A DNA stretch of 64,000 nucleotides from Neonectria sp. B-13 (taxonomy: Eukaryota; Ascomycota; Sordariomycetes; Hypocreales; Nectriaceae). The position numbers and the translations under genes were made by a program. Under the pieces are notes generated by a model. The model was not told the DNA's origin. It searched no databases and was given only the letters and a program-made list of their open reading frames with translations. Location: positions 1,329,660-1,393,659 of the forward strand of contig NOKP01000016.1 of assembly GCA_002682825.1 (NCBI GenBank), written 5' to 3'. This document shows, in pieces, positions 56,227-64,000 of this stretch. Within the stretch, counting starts at the first letter, position 1. The number at the start of each line of letters is the position of its first letter.

Positions 56227-57060
56227 GATGAAGAGGATATCAAAGTCAAAGAAGACTGAAGTTGAAAGAAAGGCAGGCGGCGAGGCCGAAGAGGGTTACT
56301 GAAGCTTAGCTGACAACACCATGCATCGTCTGCGACGGGTTCTTATACGTAGGTAGGAGAAGAGATAGAAAAGGGCAAGTTGATGATGAGGTCGATCAAA
56401 CCTTTCTTGGGGGTATTGAGGGAAATGAATTCCGCCTTCACACTGGCTTTCCCTTCCCCGCGGGGGGGGAAATACTGTGTTAAGACCTATGGAACCGGGC
56501 ATCCTATTCTGAGCGTGGGGAAGGACTGGCGTAGCAGGAAAAGGAAAGACATGCTAACTCGAGGAAGAAGGCAACCGCCGAGTTCGACGCGATTGGCACT
56601 CCATTGCAAGCTCCAAAAAAAATACCAAGGCTGTGGCTGTCATGTTTGACCAATGTCTGATGTCTGTCGGTACCCCTCAATTGAGGTCATTCGGACGCGC
56701 ATTTTGAACATGTTAATCCACCCAACAGTCCGAGGTTTTGCTAGTTTTTGCTAGTTTACTAGGAGCTTCAATTCGGCGAATGTATTCCTAATCTGGAACC
56801 AGGCTATCGCAGACATCACCGAGAGCATGCGCGGTCGCAAAGTTCGCCACGCTTAGCACTAGCACGTTGATTTCGGCGAAAACCTTCCCTTTTGGGACTA
56901 CGCTGGTTACTGGGATGCCCAACGACTTTCAGTAAGTTCTCTGGTGTCGTGAATGATAGCCTCTTATATGATGAACCGAATTGACTCTCATTTGAAATCT
57001 TAGTATAGGCAACCCAGCCCATCAAGTTCGACCTCGTCGGATACCTTTCACATCTCCGAC
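56227..57060. promoter_or_regulatory. shared divergent promoter of CYP53-like P450 and P450 reductase
   Basis: 834 bp separate the two start codons. A CCCCGCGGGG palindrome at 56456-56465 offers CreA-type sites (SYGGRG) on both strands, which would fit glucose repression of an aromatic-catabolism gene. The arrangement suggests joint induction. No experimental evidence is visible. Confidence 0.45.
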
Positions 57061-59154
57061 ATGGCCAGTTCGTTTGCCCTCTTGGGCTCTCAGTCCCATC
57101 TCTGGAACGATATTGTCCAGTCAATTTCCAAGACCATAAGCCTGGAAGACTTTCTGTTGCTTCCCTTGGTCGCTCTCGGCTCCGCATTCGTCATCAACAA
57201 GGGAAGCATCTTTCCCAAGTCTGATCCCTACCGCTATAAATTCTTTGAGCGGCCTCAGCAACTCGCAGGCGGCGTCGTCCAGTCCCAGAGCCGGTCGCGG
57301 AACATTGCAGATCTAGTCAGCCAGAGCAATGCCGACCTGGTGGTCTTCTGGGGTTCTCAGTCAGGAACAGCCGAGGGGTTTGCGCAACGCTTGGCACGCG
57401 AATCTCATCAGCGCTTCAAGCTGAAGCCCATTGTCGCGGACTTGTCCGACTACGACGCCGAGTCCGTTGCTAGTATCCCGGGGTGTACCTTAGTCGTCTT
57501 CGTTGTTTCTACCTACGGCGAGGGCGACCCAAGTGACAATGCCCAGGAATTTGTCGGCTGGATGAACTCCACTGTCAAGGCATCCCTGGAGCACATCAGG
57601 TTTACTGCTTTTGGGTGCGGCAACTCCAACTATCTCTACTTCAACAAGACCGTAGACGAAGTCACCGCAGCCATGGCAAAGTTCGGCGCAACCCAGATCC
57701 TCCCGACTGGCAAAGGAAATGAAGCGACACGCACTACTGAGGAAGATTTCATGGACTGGAAGGAAAAACTCTTTTCCACCCTGGTTTCTGATCTGGGTCT
57801 TTCCGAGCAGGAAATCGGATACGAGCCTCTAGTCGACGTGGTCGAGCAAATCTCAACGCCCTCGGACCAGTTGCATCTTGGCTGTCCGTTCCAAAAGGCA
57901 GCATCAAAGACCGTTGTCGGAAGCGCGGATATTGTCTCAGTCTCCGTCATTTCAAACAGGCTGCTCACGCGGTATGTCATACAAGACAGAGCCTGCATAG
58001 AGGTGACGGTCGACTTGTCCGCCCATGCCCAGGTCAAGTACAAGACTGGTGACCACATCGCCGTGTGGCCTGAGAATCCCACAGAAGAGGTCGATCGCCT
58101 GCTTCGTATCCTGGAGGTCGAAATGAAACGGGATGTTTCCATCAAAATCACTCAAAGGTCCGACTACGACGACGTCAAAGTGCCCAGTCTCACCACCACG
58201 GATGCTCTTTTCCGGGCGTACCTGGAAATCTGCAGCCCCGTCCCTCGAGAGACCGTCTTAGCATTGGCTCTGATGGCTCCAAGTGCCAAGGTCAAGCAGG
58301 CTCTTGAGACTATCAGCAAGGACAGGGAGGCCTACGCGTCGTTCCTGGAAAGCAATCATGTCACTCTGTCCCGACTGTTGGAGTACGCCGTGAACCTCGA
58401 TCCTACCATTTCATGGATCTCGTTGCCTCTATCATTTGTGATTGATATGTTGCCGCCCATGCAACCTCGCCTCTACTCAATCGCCAGCTCGAGGATCACA
58501 TCTCCCCGCGCCATTGCCCTAACGGTGGCCGTCAAGCCATCGACACTCAGTGGGAATCCCGATGCCGTGATTCCGGGCCTCAGCAGCACATACCTTTCGA
58601 CCAAGAAGCCTTCTGACCATGCGCCTACCGACACGCCCAACATCTACATTCAAATCCGCAAGTCAACATTCAAGCTTCCCGTAAACTCCACAACTCCCCT
58701 GGTCATGGTGGCCGCAGGAACCGGCATTGCCCCGCTCCGAGCATTTTTGCACGAGAGAGCTCGCCTCAGCTCAGTCGGCAAGCAAGTCGGACCGATGATT
58801 CTCTTTTTCGGATGTCAGAACGAGGCCGACTACTTGTACGAGGACGAGCTTGCAAATTTCAGCTCTGGCCCGTTGGCTGGGAAGCTGGAGGTCGTCCCTG
58901 CCTTTTCCCGCGCCGGAGACAAGAAGACGTATGTGCAAGACATGGTTCGATTGCGAGGACAGGACGTCACCCGAATGCTTGAAGACGAAGACGCCGCATT
59001 CTATATCTGCGGAGCGGCGACTATGGCAAAGGCGGTTGGCAATGTCCTGAGTGAAGCAACAATGGAGATTCGGGGGTGGTCTGAAACGGAGGCTCTCAAC
59101 TGGAGGGCAGCTAAGAAGAAAGAAAACCGATGGTTCGAGGATGTGTGGAGCTAG
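57061..59154 (+). CDS. NADPH-cytochrome P450 reductase, divergent paralogue
   Basis: Single exon, 697 aa, the normal size. A membrane anchor (about 31-46) precedes the FMN domain (WGSQSGTAEGFAQRLA at 98-112, STYGEGDPSDNA at 150-161). The FAD domain has RLYSIASS at 470-477, and the NADPH domain has AAGTGIAPLRAF at 551-562. YICGAATMAK and the terminal ENRWFEDVWS complete the fold. It passes electrons from NADPH to ER P450s. The NADPH loop reads AAGTGIAPLRAF where housekeeping fungal reductases have a GPGTGVAPFRGF-like sequence, so this looks like a second, specialised reductase. Its divergent position beside a CYP53-like P450 suggests a dedicated partner. Confidence 0.92.
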   Translation: MASSFALLGSQSHLWNDIVQSISKTISLEDFLLLPLVALGSAFVINKGSIFPKSDPYRYKFFERPQQLAGGVVQSQSRSRNIADLVSQSNADLVVFWGSQSGTAEGFAQRLARESHQRFKLKPIVADLSDYDAESVASIPGCTLVVFVVSTYGEGDPSDNAQEFVGWMNSTVKASLEHIRFTAFGCGNSNYLYFNKTVDEVTAAMAKFGATQILPTGKGNEATRTTEEDFMDWKEKLFSTLVSDLGLSEQEIGYEPLVDVVEQISTPSDQLHLGCPFQKAASKTVVGSADIVSVSVISNRLLTRYVIQDRACIEVTVDLSAHAQVKYKTGDHIAVWPENPTEEVDRLLRILEVEMKRDVSIKITQRSDYDDVKVPSLTTTDALFRAYLEICSPVPRETVLALALMAPSAKVKQALETISKDREAYASFLESNHVTLSRLLEYAVNLDPTISWISLPLSFVIDMLPPMQPRLYSIASSRITSPRAIALTVAVKPSTLSGNPDAVIPGLSSTYLSTKKPSDHAPTDTPNIYIQIRKSTFKLPVNSTTPLVMVAAGTGIAPLRAFLHERARLSSVGKQVGPMILFFGCQNEADYLYEDELANFSSGPLAGKLEVVPAFSRAGDKKTYVQDMVRLRGQDVTRMLEDEDAAFYICGAATMAKAVGNVLSEATMEIRGWSETEALNWRAAKKKENRWFEDVWS

Positions 59155-59384
59155 ATTCATTTCCAAAGTGCGAAATGCTATCAGGATCGGCGTGGGGCGA
59201 TCGGGATTGATATCCATCCGAGGATTACAAATGACGGCGAAACTTTTAGTGCTAACGTTATCCATTTACACGTGGAACAAATTATATAATGTGAGACAAC
59301 TTACAACCATGAATTGAGGTGAACACAAGAAACACTCATTAATTGTTTGCATCATTTCTCCCCTGCAACCACCAAACTAGCGAC

Positions 59385-60443
59385 ATGACGTCCGCAAACA
59401 AGATTCAAACCAACCAAGCCCGGACAGTCCTCGTCACCGGCGCCAATGGCTACATCGGTTCTGCAATCTGTCGAGCCTTTGTCAGAGCTGGCTGGAAGAC
59501 TTTTGGCCTGGTCCGAAAGGCCACAGCTACTACGGAGCTGACGCTTTCGGAAGCAATTCCTGTTGTTGGTACCTTTACCGACCTGAGTTTCCTCGACGCC
59601 CTGTATGAAAAGTCCCAGACCTTCGACGCCATTGTCAGCTGCACAGAGCAAATACCTGGCTATGCCGCGCACTTCGCCGAGGTGATGGGCTTAGTCCGTA
59701 TCCTTGCTGAGAAAAGTAACCAGAATGGTGTACGGCCCCTGGTCCTTTGGTCATCTGGGTGCAAAGACTATGGCAATGGAGACGTTGATGGAACCGCCGG
59801 TCTTTCTCCTCACACAGAGGACTCGCCGCTCAATACCCTGCCATTCATTCGAGAGCGGACGGAGAGCTGTGTGCGGGTCTTTGATTACCCCGAGCTCTTT
59901 GACGCGGCTCTCCTGCGTCCGACATGTGTCTTTGGATACTCGAGCAGCTATTACGGCGCCATGTTCGATTTCGCAGCCCAGGAAGCAGCGACGGGTGCCA
60001 AGGTGTTGACGATCCCCGGCAACCCAAACAGCATCATGCATGCCACCCACATCGATGACTGTGCGGAGGCATACTTGGCCCTGGCAGAGCACGAGGACAG
60101 AAAGAAGGTGGCAGGACAGGTATTCAACATCTCCAGTCACAGATACGAGACGTCGAGGGAAGTGACGAAGGCATTGGCCAAGGAGTACGGGTTTGTGGGT
60201 GGTGTTGAGTATATCCCGGTTGAGGAGGCTGGACCCTCGTTCCCCGCTGGACTGCACTCTGTCTTTAGCTTCAGCCAGTGGGTTGGGGGGGATAAGATCC
60301 GGGGGGTGACTGGATGGAAGGACAAGCGGTTGCTGTTCTCGGAGAATGTTGGGGTACATCGACGGGCCTATGAATTGTTGAAGGAGGGTGGGCATGATAA
60401 TATCAAGGAGATTCAGAGGAGGATCGAGGGGGGTTTCAAGTGA
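59385..60443 (+). CDS. NAD-dependent epimerase/dehydratase-like protein
   Basis: Single exon, 352 aa from ATG 59385; the frame above has no ATG. The nucleotide-binding motif TVLVTGANGYIGSAICRAF (15-33) and the domain pieces ALLRPTCVFGYSSSYYG and HATHIDDCAEAYLALAE mark an extended SDR of the NAD-dependent epimerase/dehydratase family. These enzymes act on nucleotide sugars or on small carbonyl compounds. The absence of a clear sugar-nucleotide signature favours the latter. It lies 230 bp behind the P450 reductase gene on the same strand, so it may belong to the same catabolic group. Confidence 0.85.
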   Translation: MTSANKIQTNQARTVLVTGANGYIGSAICRAFVRAGWKTFGLVRKATATTELTLSEAIPVVGTFTDLSFLDALYEKSQTFDAIVSCTEQIPGYAAHFAEVMGLVRILAEKSNQNGVRPLVLWSSGCKDYGNGDVDGTAGLSPHTEDSPLNTLPFIRERTESCVRVFDYPELFDAALLRPTCVFGYSSSYYGAMFDFAAQEAATGAKVLTIPGNPNSIMHATHIDDCAEAYLALAEHEDRKKVAGQVFNISSHRYETSREVTKALAKEYGFVGGVEYIPVEEAGPSFPAGLHSVFSFSQWVGGDKIRGVTGWKDKRLLFSENVGVHRRAYELLKEGGHDNIKEIQRRIEGGFK

Positions 60444-60808
60444 GTACAGCCAACTTGAAATTGGAAAGAAACCTTTGAAATAGCTATGAAGACAAGCGGA
60501 AGACACAATTGCAAATGTCAGGAGCACACAATCTCCCGGTTGTCAACTCCAGATTTCAACCTGTATTAAGAGTCCACGTAACTAATCTAGACGAGTTTAA
60601 CAAATGTGAAGCTGGTCTAAAATGACCCAACGATACAGCACACTCCAACTATAGTTCAGTGGCGGTTGATAATAATTGTGGTGTACTCTCGCCCCATACT
60701 CTAAATAAGCTTTGCGAGTAATCCGACCCAACTATCTGGGCGATTTGATCATGACATTGAGAATTTCATTATCCAGGACATCGCTATAGACTAAATAGAA
60801 TGTACTCA
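60444..60808. other. intergenic region
   Basis: 3' flank of the epimerase gene; nothing recognisable. Confidence 0.45.
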
Positions 60809-60836
60809 TATGTGGCTGACTCTAGTCAGCCACATA
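60809..60836. repeat. 28-bp near-perfect inverted repeat
   Basis: Two 13-bp arms (60809-60821 and 60824-60836) are exact reverse complements around a 2-bp centre. The core half-site is TGTGGCTGACT. It could be a dimer binding site or a cruciform-forming repeat. It lies just before the calmodulin-like relic. Confidence 0.75.
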
Positions 60837-60907
60837 ATACAAGTACGAACATCATCGACCCCGCTCGATTTCGCCACGAACCACTTCTTTCTTCACTATC
60901 TATCAGC

Positions 60908-61559
60908 ATGAGCAGTAGCGGGGACGCTCATTCACCATGGTTAGTATCTCTGCATCCTACGCCTGTACACTTTTCTCCCCAACTACTAAATTTGTATGTA
61001 GGTCGAATTCTTGAGCCCCGATCAGATATCTGAGTTGTGAGAGATCTTTTCTGTTTTTTGGAATTCGTCAGTCATTAAGTATGTAAACTAATCAAACTGA
61101 CTTGGACCTAGGATTGGGAAAGCATCGGTGTGCAACATATCTCTATTATATTGCTCGCCGTCGTATCGTATATGACTTGTTTGAATTTCCTGGTATTATT
61201 GAGAATACTCCTCTTGCATTAACTTGCAACAAAGCTAACTTGGGGGAAGCCTCTCGGCCGTAATGTCACGAAATATAAATACCAGCGTTGACGAAGAGCG
61301 TGAGAAGACGCGCAAGATTTGAGAAAGAAGCACATCTCACATGTGTTTTTCCACTACCTTCACGCAGACTTTCTACCGTCATGTCACTCGAACAATTTCT
61401 AAGGACGAGCTGCGCAAAGTACTGAAAGATTTTGGAGATACTTTTACTGAGGAAGAATTAAATTAACTATTCAAGGATGCAGATAAGAACGGTGACGGCA
61501 TGCTTACAACGCACTTTCTGGAGCTTGTTCAACAAGTAGCAGATGAATGGCTTATATAA
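60908..61559 (+). pseudogene. calmodulin-like EF-hand gene, decayed
   Basis: Two islands in the same numerical frame read like the N-terminal lobe of a calmodulin-type protein. The first is EFLSPDQISEL-stop-EIFSVF around 61005-61060. The second is TISKDELRKVLKDFGDTF, then TEEELN-stop-LFKDADKNGDGMLTT around 61395-61520, ending LELVQQVADEWLI at 61559. The stops are TGA at 61038-61040 and TAA at 61464-61466, each one C-to-T change from Arg (CGA) or Gln (CAA). The calcium-loop Glu at position 12 of the last hand is also lost. About 300 bp between the islands is unexplained (introns or decay). A possible start is ATG 60908, but its splice to the first island does not keep frame. Confidence 0.6.
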
Positions 61560-62544
61560 GCCGCAGGGAGCGACTCAGGGCAACCTGATAATGACTGAGC
61601 GCTGAAAGAAGACCACATGTATACGTGACCTTTATATTCAATCACCGAGGCTAAGTGGAAAAATCCTCTCCACAGATATCAAAATCTTGAATACTATTCT
61701 AGCCTATTGTCTTGCAGCTGTATTCAAGCAGAGCAAGGGGACGTCAAGAGTGGTAATCCTCGTTGCTTAATCTCTTGCGAACCTTGCTCTTCCGGTGGCC
61801 TCCGGGATACCTAAAATATAACAACCATGTGAATTGAGCTTGTCCTAAAACTTAGCCAAGTGTGATTTCGCTCTTTTAGTACCCATATCCAGATAGATGG
61901 GCTCAGGGAGGCATTCTACGCCCGGTGGCTTGACTGCGTTCAAGTTAAACTTATCAGAGGTTTCGAGCGGTTTTGTTTCCGCGAGCCCACACATGATTGT
62001 AGCGGTCAAAGGTGGGAAGGGTACAGTAAAGAAACATGATTGGTTAGCGCATTGAGGTCACCGCGGATCGGGCCGCTCAACGTGACTTTCACGCCACTCA
62101 GAACACAGCGAGTAATCCGCAATGAAGTAGTTCAGGTAGGGGCTCGGTCTTGTCTTCCTTTTTAGTGATAGAACAAACCTAAAAGGGTAAATCTTTCCCG
62201 AAAAGGTAATAGATCGCAGACACATAAATAAAATTCCGCGCTGCCGGAGAGAATACCACCTTTGGTCAACCCGTGTTTCCTTAAACGGGGTACTCCCGAG
62301 CAAATAGGAAGCATTACCGGCGCTCCCTTGTTCCACCAAACTGCCCATTGATACGTATGTACGAAAATCCAAGCAAGCGCATTGATAAATGGAGAAGGCC
62401 CCGAACGAAATCTCGCGGATCGTTGTCCCCGCTTCGGCTTCCCCTCCTTCGACATTACAACCACGATTGCCCACACTTCCCGGCGTCTTCTACTGTTCGG
62501 AGTTTTAAAAGCATTAAAAATTCCAACCATTCAATTTGAGCATC
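61560..62544. other. intergenic region
   Basis: Only unsupported minus-strand ORFs (62058-62530) are present. It contains the promoter of the right-edge methyltransferase. Confidence 0.45.
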
Positions 62545-63956
62545 ATGCAGGAAGACCATATTGTAAGTAACATATTCGACCCTCCCGTTGAAATAGAGTG
62601 TTGATGATAGAACAGACGGCAGATCCGGATTACGACTCGGCCTTCGATTTTGTGTGTAATCTAGGTCCTTCGTAGCCTAGACCTAACTGATTGGAAACTT
62701 ACAGTCACTGGAAGAACCGTCGACATCATCATTACGCTCAAGCTTGCTTGAGTTTCAGGAGGAAAATGGCCGGACTTATCACCGTATGAGTGAGGGCAGT
62801 AAGTATGTCAAGAATCGCCAGAGAAGAGCGTGGACACTAACATAACTAGAATACATATATCCGAACGATGATGTACGTTGTCTGAGACTTTTGAACATTA
62901 TCGCTAATTTGTGTCTAGAGGGAAAGCGACAGACTTGGTGAGATGAAGAGCCGCAGATCGTCATACATTCCCCGCTGATAAACGGGCAGACTTGCAGGAT
63001 AGTCTGTACGTAATCACTTTGGACGGAAAAAGATGGCTCAGTCCCGGAGCCGACACAGCTAAACAAGTCCTGGATATGGGAACCGGAACAGGCCTTTGGG
63101 CTATGGAATTTGGTAACATCCTTCTGGATACGAGAATCACAATATTTAGAGACTGATCCATCACATAGCCGATGCCAACCCACAAGCAGAGGTGCGTTGG
63201 CCGAGTTTTGATGCCGATGAACTATCCTAATATACACCTAGGTTATTGGGGTTGACCTCAGTCCCATCCAATCGTCATTGTCTGTTGTCGCCCGATATTT
63301 GTTCCCCGTCAATACAGAGGATTCTAACATCTCCAGCGTGCCCCCAAACTGCAAGTTTGAGATAGACGACCTTGAGAAGGAATGGACTTGGAAGATCCCG
63401 TTCGACTATGTCTTTAGCCGCATGATGACTGGGAGTTTTGCAAGCCCAAAGGCGATGGCTGAAAAGGTCTTTGAGTAAGTGTCTATTCTCCCAGGTCTGC
63501 CGTACCCCCCAGCTACTCATGATGCATATGCAGGAATTTAGCTCCGGGAGGCTGGTACGAAATCCAGGACATCCAGCTGCCCGTACTGTGTGACGACGGA
63601 ACCCTCGACCCCGAGACATCACCTACGATGAAGTGGCAAAAGGGGCTCATTGAGGGCTCCAAAGTCCTAGGCCGCCCACTTGGTATTTCCGATGAGAACA
63701 AAGACCTCCTCAAGCGGGCCGGGTTCATCAATGTCCACGAAACCGTCTATCGATGGCCAACAAACAGCTGGCCCAAGGACAGGAAGCTCAAGGAACTCGG
63801 GAGATGGAATCTCGCAAACTTCGATGCTGGCCTGGAGGGTGTGAGCCTCGCCCTGTTCACCAGAATCCTGTCCTGGTCCAAGGAAGAGGTCATGGCACTG
63901 TGTGCGGAGGTCCGAAAGGAACTCAGAAATCCCAAGGTTCATGGGTACTGGAAAGT
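62545..63956 (+). CDS. LaeA-like SAM-dependent methyltransferase (3' truncated by window edge)
   Basis: Ten exons are visible: 62545-62562, 62616-62651, 62705-62798, 62850-62872, 62919-62937, 62990-63112, 63169-63191, 63242-63273, 63337-63474, 63534-63956. All are in frame, and the last ends at a GTACGT donor so only a short final exon is missing. Family marks are EENGRTYHRMSEG and KYIYPNDD, then DRLDLQDSLYVITLDGK. SAM motif I is VLDMGTGTGLWAMEFADA, followed by VIGVDLSPIQS and VPPNCKFEIDDLE. NLAPGGWYEIQDIQLPV and LKRAGFINV follow, and the coding part ends HGYWKV. It is a paralogue of the gene at 23819-25229 with a similar many-exon layout. The substrate is unknown. Confidence 0.9.
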
Positions 63957-64000
63957 GTACGTATCAGTCCCAGATTCGAGAATTCATGTGCTAACACTCA

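Noticed and set aside
62058..62530. Overlapping minus-strand ORFs of 122-138 codons
   Set aside because: No recognisable domain, and the two frames overlap. Probably chance, although untested.
1..64000. CRISPR arrays, bacterial operons or prophage
   Set aside because: The window is spliced eukaryotic DNA. No spaced repeat array or phage-like gene block was seen.

Overview
The window looks like nuclear DNA of a filamentous ascomycete (Pezizomycotina, probably Sordariomycetes). The reasons are many short introns (about 42-145 nt, mostly 46-65) with GT-AG ends and CTAAC-like branch points, several Zn2Cys6 regulators, MFS transporters, a NACHT NLR, a HET protein, a CYP53-type P450 and LaeA-like methyltransferases. 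I rebuilt exon structures by hand. For nearly every multi-exon gene the exon lengths close on an intact reading frame. I cannot name the species.

Left third (1-25 kb): the 3' end of an L-amino-acid oxidase faces a 3186-codon gene for a giant DUF6606/DUF3638/DUF3645 protein with a helicase-like ATP-binding motif. Next comes a convergent pair for the end of phenylalanine/tyrosine breakdown (maleylacetoacetate isomerase and fumarylacetoacetase). A gene for a fungal helical-domain plus ubiquitin-like-domain protein follows, which may be degenerate. Then there is an MFS transporter divergent from a Zn2Cys6 regulator, and a nine-exon LaeA-like methyltransferase.

Middle (26-51 kb): a DHA1-type MFS transporter with a 7-nt micro-exon, and a siderophore transporter with a perfect iron-GATA-factor motif 200 bp upstream. 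Next is a decayed Helitron helicase, then a 1567-aa NLR that carries two enzyme domains (nucleoside phosphorylase-like and SesB-like hydrolase) before its NACHT. A cupin and a HET-domain protein make this a possible non-self-recognition neighbourhood. Two more Zn2Cys6 regulators, a broken short-chain dehydrogenase and an FSP1/AMID-like flavin oxidoreductase complete this part.

Right (51-64 kb): a sugar transporter, then a catabolic-looking trio. This is a CYP53-type benzoate 4-hydroxylase, a divergently transcribed P450 reductase that is probably its redox partner, and an NAD-dependent epimerase-like protein. The end holds a decayed calmodulin-like gene and a second LaeA-like methyltransferase cut by the window edge.

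No polyketide synthase, NRPS or terpene synthase is present, so the regulators, transporters and methyltransferases do not form an evident biosynthetic cluster. The most unusual single item is the double-effector NLR.
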